DNA of 64,000 nucleotides from Halorarum salinum (GCF_013402875.1 NZ_CP058579.1:1860001-1924000), one strand, 5' to 3'. Positions 19,543-28,569 are shown, numbered from the stretch's first letter. Program-made: numbers and translations. The notes: a model not told the origin generated them from the letters alone.

Positions 19543-20202
19543 ATGTTCAAGAACCGGATCGACGCCGGCCGACGACTCGCCGACGTCATCGACGACCACG
19601 ACGTCGAGGCCGACGTCGTGTTGGCGATCCCACGCGGCGGGCTCCCGGTCGGACGAGCCGTCGCTGACGGGCTCGGCGTGCCGCTGGACATCGTCTCCGC
19701 ACGCAAACTCGGGGCGCCGTGGAACCCGGAACTCGCCATCGGCGCCGTCGCCAGCGACGGCACCGTCTGGCTGAACGAGTCGCTGATCGGCGAAGTCGGG
19801 GTCGGGAACGCGTATATCGAAGAGCAGATCGAACGCGAGCGCGAGGCCGCGGAGGGGAAAGTCGAACGGTACCGTGGTGACCGCCCGCCGCTCGAACTCC
19901 GGGGGAAGACGGTCCTCGTCGTCGACGACGGCATCGCGACGGGCGCGACGACCATCGCGTGCGTCAGGCAGGTGAAGAACGCGGGCGCCGACCGCGTGAT
20001 CGTGGCCGTGCCGGTCGCCCCACCGGCTACCGTCGAGCGCCTGTACGACGAAGCCGACGAGGTGATCTGCGTCGAGACGCCGCCGTACTTCGCGGCGGTG
20101 GGACAGTTCTACGACTCCTTCCAGCAGGTCACCGACGAGGAGGCCAGAACGTACCTGCGGGCCGACGAGGCGGACGGTGGCGGGGAGAGCGACCAGGAGT
20201 GA
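19543..20202 (+). CDS. Phosphoribosyltransferase family protein
   Basis: The 219-residue protein has the type I PRTase fold. It opens FKNRIDAGRRLAD, has an AIPRGGLPVG segment at 28-37, and the 13-residue PRPP loop VLVVDDGIATGATT at 124-137. The long helical hood (EQIEREREAAEGKVERYR) matches the predicted phosphoribosyltransferases that, in bacteria, are fused to a dienelactone-hydrolase domain and occur with UspA. The accepted base is unknown. It diverges from the frameshifted UspA and converges with Hsp20. Confidence 0.9.
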   Translation: MFKNRIDAGRRLADVIDDHDVEADVVLAIPRGGLPVGRAVADGLGVPLDIVSARKLGAPWNPELAIGAVASDGTVWLNESLIGEVGVGNAYIEEQIEREREAAEGKVERYRGDRPPLELRGKTVLVVDDGIATGATTIACVRQVKNAGADRVIVAVPVAPPATVERLYDEADEVICVETPPYFAAVGQFYDSFQQVTDEEARTYLRADEADGGGESDQE

Positions 20203-20316
20203 CGGGGCCGCGGTCGAACCGGGCCGTCCCGCGGACGGGGGCATCCGTTCGACGCGCGACTCCTGGGGTGACGCCCGCGGCGCGACGCCGGCGTCGCGCC
20301 GCGCTACCGGACCGCG

Positions 20317-20676
20317 CTACCGGATTTCCACCTGTTTGGGCCGATGTCGCTTCCGCAGCGTCACCCAGAGGATGCCGTCGTTGTAGGACGCGGAGACGTG
20401 CTCCTCGTCGATCGGTTCGGGGAGGTGGACCACGCGACGCACCTCGCCCCGTCCTCGTTCCTTCCGGAGGTACGTTCCCCCCTCGTCCTCGCCGAGGTCG
20501 GCGACGATCCGGAGCCTGTCCTTCCGGGCGCTGACGTCGAGGTCCTGCTTGCCGAGCCCGGGGAGGTCGGCCGACACGAGGAACTCGTCGCCGCGGTCGG
20601 AGACGTTGACGGGGATCTCGGGTCGGTCGGGACGGGCGCTCGCTCGCTCGCGGGCTGAACGGGTTCTCGGGGGCAT
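20317..20676 (-). CDS. Hsp20/alpha-crystallin small heat-shock protein
   Basis: The 119-residue chaperone has a short basic N-arm, then an alpha-crystallin domain: VNVSDRGDEFLVSADLPG, DLDVSARKDRLRIVAD, a central RRVVHLPEPIDEEHVSASYNDG and WVTLRKR. The C-terminal VEIR supplies the I/V-x-I anchoring motif in the last residues. It prevents aggregation of unfolded proteins, probably as an oligomer in the cytoplasm. HspX of the DosR regulon is in the same family. It converges with the phosphoribosyltransferase and follows the PEP synthase in direction. Confidence 0.92.
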   Translation of the reverse strand: MPPRTRSARERASARPDRPEIPVNVSDRGDEFLVSADLPGLGKQDLDVSARKDRLRIVADLGEDEGGTYLRKERGRGEVRRVVHLPEPIDEEHVSASYNDGILWVTLRKRHRPKQVEIR

Positions 20677-20853
20677 GCGTTACACTCACACGGACGTTCG
20701 GGACGTGCTTAAACTTGAACACGGCCGGAGGCTGTTCGACGCGACGGGGCGAAACGGACCCGTGACCGACGTCCTCCCCGCCGTCGAGTTCCCGTTTCGG
20801 GCGAGGACGTTCGAGGCGGTCGACAGGTGCGCCGAGGCCGGGCCGGACCTCGA

Positions 20854-23148
20854 TCACAGGTCGGACTCGAGTTCCGCGACGCGGACGATGGTCTGGAGGG
20901 CCACGTCCGGCGTCACAGCGATCGAGTCGACGTCCGCCTCGAGGAGGAACTCCACGTACCCGGGGACCGTCGACGGGGCGTCCCCGCAGATGCCGACCCG
21001 GCAGTCGGCCTCGTGGGCGGATTCGATCAGCGCGCGGGTCGACCGTTCGACGGCCTCGTCGTCCTCGCGGAACAACGGCGCCAGTTTCGCCGAGTTCCTG
21101 TCGATCCCGAGGACGAGTTGCGTGAGGTCGTTCGACCCGATGGAGAAGCCGTCGAACACCTCGGCGAAGCGATCAGCGAGCACGACGTTCGAGGGGAGTT
21201 CCGCCATCACGTAGACGTCCATCCCGTCCGTGTCGAGACCGAACTCGCGCATGACCTCCAGCACCCGCCTCCCCTCCTCCGGGGTGCGGCAGAACGGCAC
21301 CAGCACGATCACGTTGTCGAGGCCGACCTCCTCGCGGACGCGCCGGAGTGCCTCACACTCCAATCGGAACGCATCCCGAAAGTCGGGGTCGTAGTAGCGC
21401 GAGGCGCCACGCCAGCCGAGCATCGGGTTCGACTCCTCCGGTTCGTACCGCGCCCCGCCGCGGAGGTTGCGGTACTCGTCGCTCTTGAAGTCGCTCAACC
21501 GAACGACGACGTCGCGGGGGTGGAACGCCGCGGCGATCTTCGCGATCCCGGCCCGCAGTTCCTCGACGAACCGCTCCGACTCGCCCCGTTCGATCGCGTA
21601 CAGCGGGTGGTCGCCGATCGCGGAGGTGACGATGAACTCCTCGCGGGCGAGTCCGACGCCGTCGACCGGGAGGCGTGAGAGCGAGAACGCGCGGGACGGA
21701 TCGCCGAGGATGAGGGTCACGTCCGTCTCCGTCCCGGGAATCTCCTCGAGGGGCTGCTCGTGCACCTCGAAGGGAAGTTCGCCCTCGAACACCCGACCGG
21801 TCGCCTCGGTACAGTCGACGGTCACCGGTTCGCCGTCCCGGAGCACCTTCACCGCGCTCTCGGCGCCGACGATGGCGGGGATGCCGAGTTCGCGCGAGAC
21901 GATCGCCGCGTGCGAGGTCTTCCCGCCCCGCTCCGTGACGATCGCTGCCGCCTTCCGCATGACCGGTTCCCAGTCGGGGTCGGTCGTTCCGGTCACGAGA
22001 ACGTCGCCCCGCTCGAACCGGCCCATGTCGCCGACGTTCGAGAGGATTCGCACCGGGCCGGCACCGATGGCGGTGCCGATCGCGACCCCCTCGACCAGCA
22101 CCTCCCCGTCCTCGGTCCGGCGGTAGGTCCGGATGCTCCGTTCGCGCTCGCCGCCGTGGACGGTCTCCGGGCGCGCTTGGACGACGTACAGCTCGTCGCG
22201 GACCCCGTCGAGGAGCCACTCGATGTCCATCGGGCGGCCGAAGTGGTCCTCGATGCGCCGGGCGTACGTCGCGAGCGACGCGATCCGCTCGTCGGAGAGG
22301 GCGACCCGGTCCCGGTCGCGGTCCGGAACCGGCTCGACCGCGGTCCGGCCGTCCCGCCGCACCATCCGCCGTTCCTTCGACCCCACCGTCCGTTCGATGA
22401 TCCCGTTCGTCGGCTTGAACACGACGTAACGGTCAGGCGTCACCTCCCCCTGGACGATCAGCTCGCCCAGCCCGTAACTCGCCTCGATGACGACAGCGTT
22501 CCGGAAGCCCGTGTCGGGGTCGATCGTGAAGGCGATGCCCGAACAGCCGCGGTCGGCGCGTCCCATGACCTGCACGACACACGCCAGCTTGACCGCGAAG
22601 TGGTCGAACCCCCTGTCGACCCGGTAGGTGATGGCGCGGTCGGTGAACAGCGAGGCATAACACCCCTTCACGGCCTCGAGGAGCTCCCGTTCCCCCGAGA
22701 CGTTGAGAAACGTCTCCTGCTGGCCGGCGAACGAGGCCGTCGGCAGGTCCTCGGCGGTCGCCGAGCTACGGACGGCGACCACCGGCTCCGCCTCGCCCGT
22801 CTCCGAGGCCAACCGCCGATACCGGTCGAGGATCACCCTCTCGAGGTCCGCCGGCATCTCGGCCGACTCGAACAGCGCCCGGATCCGACGCCCCCGCCCC
22901 TGGAGGTCGGGCACGTCGTCGGGGTCGAGCCCGTCCAGTAGCTCCGCGATCGACTCCTCTACGTCCGTCTCCGCCAGATACCGATCGTAGGCCGCAGACG
23001 TAGTCGTGAATCCGGGGAGCACCGGCACGTCGAGCCCCGCGAGCTCGCCCAGGTTGGCGCTCTTCCCGCCGACGAGCGCGACGTCCTCGCTCCCGATCTC
23101 CTCGAGCGACAGCGCGTACTGGGACCCTGGTTCGTCCACGGGAATCAC
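20854..23148 (-). CDS. ppsA: Phosphoenolpyruvate synthase
   Basis: PEP synthase makes PEP, AMP and phosphate from pyruvate and ATP, feeding gluconeogenesis. All domains are present in 764 residues: N-terminal ATP-binding domain (VGGKSANLGEL, then VAVRSSATAEDLPTASFAGQ), the swivelling domain with phosphohistidine His413 in GGKTSHAAIVSRELG, and the PEP-utilising barrel ending in the catalytic Cys721 (GICGDAPS). The start may be the GTG at 23148 or the GTG at 23139, since GAGGTG lies six bases before the latter. Some haloarchaea carry more than one copy; this one sits among stress genes and diverges from an ADP-dependent kinase. Confidence 0.94.
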   Translation of the reverse strand: MIPVDEPGSQYALSLEEIGSEDVALVGGKSANLGELAGLDVPVLPGFTTTSAAYDRYLAETDVEESIAELLDGLDPDDVPDLQGRGRRIRALFESAEMPADLERVILDRYRRLASETGEAEPVVAVRSSATAEDLPTASFAGQQETFLNVSGERELLEAVKGCYASLFTDRAITYRVDRGFDHFAVKLACVVQVMGRADRGCSGIAFTIDPDTGFRNAVVIEASYGLGELIVQGEVTPDRYVVFKPTNGIIERTVGSKERRMVRRDGRTAVEPVPDRDRDRVALSDERIASLATYARRIEDHFGRPMDIEWLLDGVRDELYVVQARPETVHGGERERSIRTYRRTEDGEVLVEGVAIGTAIGAGPVRILSNVGDMGRFERGDVLVTGTTDPDWEPVMRKAAAIVTERGGKTSHAAIVSRELGIPAIVGAESAVKVLRDGEPVTVDCTEATGRVFEGELPFEVHEQPLEEIPGTETDVTLILGDPSRAFSLSRLPVDGVGLAREEFIVTSAIGDHPLYAIERGESERFVEELRAGIAKIAAAFHPRDVVVRLSDFKSDEYRNLRGGARYEPEESNPMLGWRGASRYYDPDFRDAFRLECEALRRVREEVGLDNVIVLVPFCRTPEEGRRVLEVMREFGLDTDGMDVYVMAELPSNVVLADRFAEVFDGFSIGSNDLTQLVLGIDRNSAKLAPLFREDDEAVERSTRALIESAHEADCRVGICGDAPSTVPGYVEFLLEADVDSIAVTPDVALQTIVRVAELESDL

Positions 23149-23550
23149 CTCGGCGATCGGGCCGGACGTAGTCTCGCGGGCGGGTTCAATCGCCCGCGCT
23201 GACGCCCCGCGGGCCCTCGTCCCCGCGACGGTCGGACCAGTTCGGTCGCCACGGAGCCCGCCCGAGCTGCTGACGTCCCGTTCGGGCCGCTCGGTTCGAG
23301 GAGCTCCGTCGCTCCACCGGAAGCAGTGAACGCTGCGTGCACGGCGATGTCACCGTCGTATGGTCTGACGGCGTCGCACTTCAATCGAACTGGTGGTTCG
23401 ACGGCGCGTCGCCCGATGACGTCGGTCCCGGTCCGGCGTCCGTCCCGGTCGCGGGAACGTGACGGTACCGTCCGACCCTCACATGCCAGGTCCCCGGTCG
23501 GACCTACGAGTACCATTATCTACCTGCCACGGAAATAGGGGGCGAGGTCG
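23149..23550. other. Divergent intergenic region between ppsA and the ADP-dependent kinase
   Basis: About 400 bases between opposing starts. No gene is visible. The bases just before the kinase start contain CCATTATCTACC at 23513-23524, an A/T-rich box about 27-38 bases upstream of the ATG at 23551 that could serve as its promoter. Confidence 0.4.
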
Positions 23551-24957
23551 ATGGACGCCGCTCGTAGCCGACTCGAATCGGACCTGGAGGCGCTCCGTGA
23601 GCTTCCGGTGTTCGTGGCGTACAACGCGAACGTTGACGGCATCGTCCGGGTCGACCAGTCGCTGGAGACGTATCTGGACCGACCGCCCGGGGTGCCCGGG
23701 GAGGCGGTCCCGCCAGATCGGCTGGCGTCGACGCTGGACCTCGCGACCGCGATCACGCGGTCGATGGCGACCGGCGAGGGGGACGAGATCGCCATGACCG
23801 CCGAGTTCGCCGCGCGACTGGAGGCGGAACTGGTTCCGGACCGGACACAGATGGGCGGGCAGGCGGGGATCATGACGAACCTGCTCTCGGTGCTCGGGGC
23901 GGCACCGATCGTCTACACGTACCTGCTCTCGGAGACCCAGCAGTCGAAGTTCGAGCGGCCGGAGGCGGTCCGGTTCCCGCTCGTGGAGGACGGCCGCGTT
24001 CTGTTCGTTCCGTTGGGCAGCATCGTCAACACCGACCGGACGAAGCTCAACTGGATCTTCGAGTTCGATGAGGGGGAGGAGCTCTTCGGGGTCCGCGCCG
24101 CCGCGAACACCCGGTTCATCGCCGCGTCGCGGCCGCCGGAGTTCGACCTGGTCGCCGGCGACCTCGACCCGGTCGTCGATCAGGTCGGTGCCGTCATCGA
24201 CGGCGCCCTCCTGGCCGGCTACCACAACCTGACCCGCGAGCACGTCGATGAGGGGTACGAAGCGGCACACCGTCACGCCCGGGACGTCGTCCGCCGCCTC
24301 CGGTCGGGCGGGGAGTTCCCCGTCCACGTCGAGTACGCGGCGACCCACGACCGGGAACTTCGCGAGAGCCTCACCGAGTTGATACTCCCGGAGGCCGACG
24401 TCGTGGGCCTCGACACGCACGAACTCGACCTGCTCCGGCGGGACCTCGGGCTCGAACCGGCCCCGCCCGCCGAACTCGTCGCCGTCGACCGGGAGCTCCG
24501 CGAGGACGGCGTCGAGGACGAGTCGATACTCGAACAGTACCGGACGCTCACGGCCGTCCGTGAACGCCTGGGGGTCGACTGCCTCCGACTCCACGCGATG
24601 GACTACCACCTCGCCGTCACGGACGACTACCTCCCCGTCGAGGCCGTCCGACGGGGGCTCGCGTTCGCCGCGGTCAACGCGGCGTCGAAAGCCGCGACGG
24701 GACGGATCACGGGCCCGACCGATCTGCGACGGGGGCTCGAGTACGACCCCTCGGCGGCGGGCGGCCGGGCGATCGACGCGCTCGCGGACCACGTCGGCGC
24801 GTCGACCGACGACGGCGCGCTCTGTACCCCGACGATCGTCGCCTGTCCCAACCGCGTCGTGGAGGAACCCGCGAGCACGGTCGGCATCGGCGACATCGTC
24901 TCCTCGTCCAGTTTCGCCCTGGAAGTCGCCGTCACCACGGAGCGTGACGGGGAATGA
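23551..24957 (+). CDS. ADP-dependent glucokinase/phosphofructokinase family kinase
   Basis: The 468-residue protein fits the ADP-specific sugar kinase family (ribokinase fold, PF04587). It opens with VFVAYNANVDGI (substrate-binding N-x-N-x-D), has QMGGQAGIMTNLLSVLGA at 105-122, a TRFIAASRPP segment, and the C-terminal catalytic GIGD at 445-448 with Asp448 as base. ADP-dependent kinases start modified Embden-Meyerhof pathways in Thermococcales and methanogens, while haloarchaea mostly use a semiphosphorylated Entner-Doudoroff route. The sugar (glucose or fructose-6-phosphate) cannot be decided. It diverges from ppsA, placing two opposing glycolytic steps at one promoter region. Confidence 0.87.
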   Translation: MDAARSRLESDLEALRELPVFVAYNANVDGIVRVDQSLETYLDRPPGVPGEAVPPDRLASTLDLATAITRSMATGEGDEIAMTAEFAARLEAELVPDRTQMGGQAGIMTNLLSVLGAAPIVYTYLLSETQQSKFERPEAVRFPLVEDGRVLFVPLGSIVNTDRTKLNWIFEFDEGEELFGVRAAANTRFIAASRPPEFDLVAGDLDPVVDQVGAVIDGALLAGYHNLTREHVDEGYEAAHRHARDVVRRLRSGGEFPVHVEYAATHDRELRESLTELILPEADVVGLDTHELDLLRRDLGLEPAPPAELVAVDRELREDGVEDESILEQYRTLTAVRERLGVDCLRLHAMDYHLAVTDDYLPVEAVRRGLAFAAVNAASKAATGRITGPTDLRRGLEYDPSAAGGRAIDALADHVGASTDDGALCTPTIVACPNRVVEEPASTVGIGDIVSSSSFALEVAVTTERDGE

Positions 24958-25068
24958 GGCGCGTCGCTCCAGTCGACGGTGGCCCATGACCGACCGCTCG
25001 GTAGCCCGCCGATGCCGTTCCGGACGGTGCCCGGGCACTCGACCGGCCGTACGGTCGGGTGACGGTAG

Positions 25069-25383
25069 ATGGGGCCGGACCGATCCGGGCCGTCCGACGT
25101 GCTCGCGCGCCTCCGGCCGAGCGACAAGGACGCGATCGTCAGCGCGCCCGTCGGGGGCGGACAGGCGGTCCTCTCGACGATGAACGAGTATCCCGGACCC
25201 GTATGCCCCGAGTGGAACGGGGCGCTCATCGAGGACACCTCCGCCTCCCGGCAGGACGTCGACCGGTTCCACGACGTCCACGTCCTCTCCTGGGACGCCG
25301 ACCCGCCGGGCGAACGTGGCGCCGTGAACGGACCGTCGGGCGACACTCGAATCGGTACGTACCGAGCGTGGATAGGCCAGTAG
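25069..25383 (+). CDS. Possible hypothetical protein, weakly supported
   Basis: This 104-codon frame has haloarchaeal third-position GC bias and an acidic composition (DVDRFHDVHVLSWDADPPGE), unlike the competing frames on either strand. No family is recognised. It sits alone between the ADP-dependent kinase and a frameshifted lipoprotein gene. It could be a real small gene or the tail of something lost. Confidence is low. Confidence 0.35.
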   Translation: MGPDRSGPSDVLARLRPSDKDAIVSAPVGGGQAVLSTMNEYPGPVCPEWNGALIEDTSASRQDVDRFHDVHVLSWDADPPGERGAVNGPSGDTRIGTYRAWIGQ

Positions 25384-25437
25384 AGCGAGTGGTATACGGA
25401 ACGAATTACGAGCCGTCGGGGCGGGGTACTCCCGACC

Positions 25438-26258
25438 ATGGGGAAACAGCCCGCACCAGTACATCGTCGGGATATGGTCGCGCTCGTCGGCGCGACCGCA
25501 CTCGCCGGCTGTTCGAGGTCGGGTACGCCGAACCGACAGGCGATCACACTGGGGGACGACGGACAGCAGAACGACGTGGGGGAGGACGACGTGCAGGGGA
25601 TCAGACAGGGGGAGACGGTCCGGGCCTTCGTCGGATCGTATCACGGGGATACTTCCTGCTGGACGAGGACGGCGAGGAACTCGACCGGTTGACGCTCTCG
25701 CCGGGCGACGAACTGCGGCTCACCCTCCTCAGTGTGGAAGCCGACGCCGCGGTCGAGGACCTCCCGCAGGCGGTTCGAACGAACGTTCCGAGTTCGGACG
25801 AACGCGCGCGGCGAAACGAACAGGCGATCCCGGTTCCACGGGGGACGACCCTCGACGCCCTGCACGACGCGGCCGATGCCGCGTATCCGGACCACAGTCT
25901 CGCCATCCGCGACGACGAACTTCTGGAGAACGGACCCGACGGCGGTGGGCCGGGACAGGGGCCATGGGGCGGCCACCACGGTCCCCACGGCGGACCCTCC
26001 GGCCCCGGGAACGGACGGGGACGAGGCCAGGACCCGGGGCCCGGACGGCCACGGACCCGGAATGCCGGGGTCGTGCTGGGGGGAACGCGTGGCGGAACGC
26101 TCGCCCCGCCGGCGTACCTCTGGCATCACTCGACGGTGCCCACCGAACTCGGGTTCGTCGTGAACACGACCGGGACGTTCGGGTTCGTCTGCACGGTCTA
26201 CTGGGGGTACGGTCACCCGTACATGGTCGAACGCGGTCGCGTTGAGGTGAACGAATAG
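25438..26258 (+). pseudogene. Frameshifted cupredoxin/CuA-like lipoprotein
   Basis: The gene starts at 25438 with MGKQPAPVHRRDMVALVGA and a lipobox LAGC at Cys25, preceded by an Arg-Arg pair, so export by Tat and lipid anchoring are likely. After FVGSYHG (about 25650) the frame breaks; the next frame carries YFLLDEDGEELDRLTLSPGD onward to 26258. The C-terminus reads like cytochrome oxidase subunit II: a His region HHSTVPTELGF, then C-x3-W-x3-H-x2-M within FVCTVYWGYGHPYM. The second CuA cysteine is Trp, so a mononuclear copper centre is more likely. A Gly/His/Pro-rich linker interrupts the domain. Confidence 0.7.
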
Positions 26259-26277
26259 CCCTCCCAGGGTCGACGGC

Positions 26278-26450
26278 GTGGGCGGCGGCGGGGGCGTCGA
26301 ACTCGCGCTCGCGTGCGACGTGCGGATCGCCACGCCCGACGCGAGTTTCGCGGAGACCGGCGTCCGCTTCGGCCTGTTCGGGGCCCGGGGCGGCACGGTT
26401 CGGCTCCCGCGGGTCGTGCGCGAGGGCGACGCGCTGGAGTTCGCCCTCTC
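26278..26450 (+). pseudogene. Enoyl-CoA hydratase/isomerase internal fragment
   Basis: About 57 codons (GGGVELALACDVRIATPDA, then FGLFGARGGTVRLPRVV) match the crotonase core, including the conserved GG-x-ELALACD helix that forms the oxyanion hole. Both ends of the protein are missing. At about 26450 the frame passes into unrelated sequence belonging to the next fragment. It is a deletion or insertion scar. Confidence 0.75.
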
Positions 26451-27058
26451 GGACCGAACTGGCGGATGCGACGGGTGATGCGGCGTACGCGAACCGATGC
26501 AGGGAGCAGGCGGAGCAGTAGCACGGGAACTTCGACGACTACTGTTTCAAGCACGACGCGCTCCTCGGCGACCACTACGTGACGGCCGACCAGCCGGACG
26601 GGACGGAGGAGCCGCCGCCGGACCGCCGTCCCGACGCGGCCGCGTTCATGGCCTGCTGGCCGTGGAACGTCGTCGACCCGGGCAGCGACCGGGTGGTCGC
26701 GACCGTGAGCCACGCCGACGACCCCACTTGGAAGGCGGACGGGACCGACTGCGTCGGCCGCTACCCGGACGACGACTTCACCCCGACAGGCACGGCGGAG
26801 GACGGAGGCTGGCCGGTCAGTGAGGCCTACGCCGATGTCGTCCGCTGGCAGTCCGGGCTGGACCCGACCGCCGTCGCCGACTACGTCTACAGGCACAGCC
26901 AGCCCTGGCGCACCGCGGCCGACCTGCTGCCCGAGCGCGTCGACGGCGACGGCCGGGTCCGGTGGAACTCGAACCTCCAGTGGAGCCAGGCGATGTACGT
27001 CCTGCTCGTCGAGAGCCTCGTCCGCGGGGAACCCTTCGGGCTCGCGCCCGGCCGGTGA
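26451..27058 (+). pseudogene. C-terminal fragment of a probable GH15-type glucoamylase-like protein
   Basis: The frame ending at 27058 can be read back to about 26451 (TELADATGDAAYANRCREQ) with one in-frame TAG at 26519-26521. It has haloarchaeal codon use throughout. The end, QPWRTAADLLPERVDGDG followed by a LQWSQAMYV segment, resembles the LLPEQ...L-x-WS-x-A ending of glucoamylase-like (alpha/alpha)6-barrel proteins. The assignment is tentative. The N-terminal two thirds are absent and the 5' edge is joined to an enoyl-CoA hydratase scrap. A re-start at the GTG 26579 could still yield a 159-residue product. Confidence 0.5.
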
Positions 27059-27151
27059 CCGGGCCGCCCACGGCCGACCGGTCACCCCGCGCCCCCGTTT
27101 TGTACCGGCGCGTCGCCGCTCGCCGACGGGGTCTGGCGCGACGGCGACGAC

Positions 27152-27286
27152 CTACGGCGTGATGTCCCCGTCCATCTCGTGGTACTCCCAGATGTGGTCC
27201 TTCCGCTGTTCCCGCGTCTCGAACCGTCTGCCGCAGAGGTCACACTCGAACAGGCGCTCTTCGGCCCCTTCCTCGTCTTCGCCCAT
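27152..27286 (-). CDS. Small C2H2 zinc-finger protein (44 aa)
   Basis: The ATG at 27286 starts MGEDEEGAEERLFECDLCG. The finger is C-x2-C-x12-H-x4-H (CDLCG...KDHIWEYH), a complete C2H2 domain, and nearly the whole protein. Such single-finger proteins are numerous in haloarchaea and likely bind DNA, RNA or protein. A longer open frame upstream is not credible. It diverges from the thiamine-binding remnant; about 150 bases separate the starts. Confidence 0.8.
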   Translation of the reverse strand: MGEDEEGAEERLFECDLCGRRFETREQRKDHIWEYHEMDGDITP

Positions 27287-27439
27287 GGTAGACGAGTGGG
27301 CGTCCACCACCTTAACGCTGGATCGGGCCGGCGGGACACCTATTGTAACTCGTCGCCATGCGTCCGGTACTCGGCGGGCCCAGTGTTCGCTGACGGCGCC
27401 ACGTCTGGTAGAGGGGCGTCTCACACGAGGGAGACGAGC

Positions 27440-27640
27440 ATGACAGTAATCGCCAGATTCGAGGTCATCCCGGTCCACGACGGGAGCCTCTCGGAGGACA
27501 TCGCACGGGCGATCGAAGCGCTCGACGACTTCGACGTCTCCTACGAACTAACCGCCTCGGACACGGTCATCGGGGCGGCGGACGTCGACGAGGTGTTCGA
27601 AGCCGCTCAGGCGGCCCACAACGCGGTCGAGGGGAGGCCA
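27440..27640 (+). pseudogene. MTH1187/YkoF-type thiamine-binding protein, C-terminally truncated
   Basis: From the ATG at 27440 the product begins MTVIARFEVIPVHDGSLSED and continues DFDVSYELTASDTVIGA...VFEAAQAAHNAVEG, the ferredoxin-like fold of COG0011. This family normally ends after about 100 residues with a beta strand and helix. Here the match stops at about codon 65, and the frame then runs through the promoter and coding region of the next gene to 27991. The last third has been replaced, probably by whatever brought in the DUF2267 gene. Confidence 0.7.
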
Positions 27641-27671
27641 TTTATTGCCCGTTCGACCGAACACCCAACGT

Positions 27672-28145
27672 ATGGACTTCGACGAGTTCACCGGGACGAT
27701 CCAGCACCGACTCGAACTTCCGGGGACGGGCGAGACGCTCCGCGCGATCCGGGCGACGCTGATGACGCTCGGACGGCGGATCCCGGAGGGGGCAGCCGAG
27801 GACCTGGCCGCCTCCCTCCCGATGGAGATCAGGTGGTACATGACCGGTGCCATCCACGACCACGGGCAGCGCTTCGACTGGCGGGAGTTCGTCTCCCGCG
27901 TCGCCGAGATCGAGAACGCCGACGGGGCCGACGCGGCCTACCACGCCCGGGTCATCGTCGACCTCGTCCACACGCTGGTTCCGGAGTCTGACTTCCGTCA
28001 GCTCCGCGACCAGCTCCCGGAGAGCGAGGACGACGAGAACTGGGGACAGCTGTTCGAGATCGTCGACGGCGGCGGCTGGGGCGATCCACAGGAGGCGCAG
28101 ACGGGGGGTAGCCCCCAGTCGGAGAACGAGTCCACGGAGGAGTGA
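27672..28145 (+). CDS. DUF2267 domain protein
   Basis: The 157-residue protein starts MDFDEFTGTIQHRLELPGTG and shows the DUF2267 repeat pattern: RAIRATLMTLGRRIPEGAAEDLAASLP followed by a second helical copy from about residue 60 (FDWREFVSRVAEIENAD...VIVDLVHTLVPESDF). The tail is acidic and disordered. Function is unknown, but the family recurs beside Hsp20, UspA and phosphoribosyltransferase genes in bacteria. A TTTATTG box lies about 33 bases upstream, fitting a leaderless transcript. It overlaps the read-through of the truncated gene before it. Confidence 0.85.
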   Translation: MDFDEFTGTIQHRLELPGTGETLRAIRATLMTLGRRIPEGAAEDLAASLPMEIRWYMTGAIHDHGQRFDWREFVSRVAEIENADGADAAYHARVIVDLVHTLVPESDFRQLRDQLPESEDDENWGQLFEIVDGGGWGDPQEAQTGGSPQSENESTEE

Positions 28146-28276
28146 TCGACGCCCGGTCGGGGTCCGTCGACGTGGACTGAACGCTGAACGGGCGGAGTTG
28201 GGACGGAGGTGAATCCCGGTCCCTCGGGAGCGGACCGAACGCCTCGAGCCGACTCGTCGGCCCGTCCGGCGTACCC

Positions 28277-28360
28277 GGTGGGATGGCGGAGTGGACGAAC
28301 GCGCCTGCCTGGAACGCAGGTGGCCGAGAGGCCTCGTGGGTTCGAATCCCACTCCCACCG
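28277..28360 (+). tRNA. tRNA-Ser (GGA anticodon)
   Basis: The acceptor stem GGTGGGA (28277-28283) pairs with TCCCACC (28353-28359), and the discriminator is G. The anticodon arm CCTGC-CTGGAAC-GCAGG gives anticodon GGA. A long variable arm (GGCCGAGAGGCC core) marks a class II serine tRNA. The T-arm is GTGGG-TTCGAAT-CCCAC. No CCA is encoded. tRNA genes are common integration sites, but I found no copy of its 3' end in the window. Confidence 0.95.
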
Positions 28361-28569
28361 CTTTCATCATGGCGGCGGAAGGGGGCGACGACGGCTCACC
28401 CCTCGGGTGACCGTCTCCGATGGCAGGAGTAGGCGAGCGACCGCGTCCCGAGCGTCGCCGTCGGGCCGAACGTAGTCCCGGTCGGTCCTCGATTCCGGGC
28501 GTCGCCGTCCGTTCTCACCGGCCGGGACCGACCTCGTATCTTTACCTCTTCGTGGAGGAATACACGAGT

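Noticed and set aside
28277-28360. tRNA-Ser as the attachment site of an integrated element
   Set aside because: No duplicate of the tRNA 3' end was seen elsewhere in the window, and no intact integrase lies next to it.
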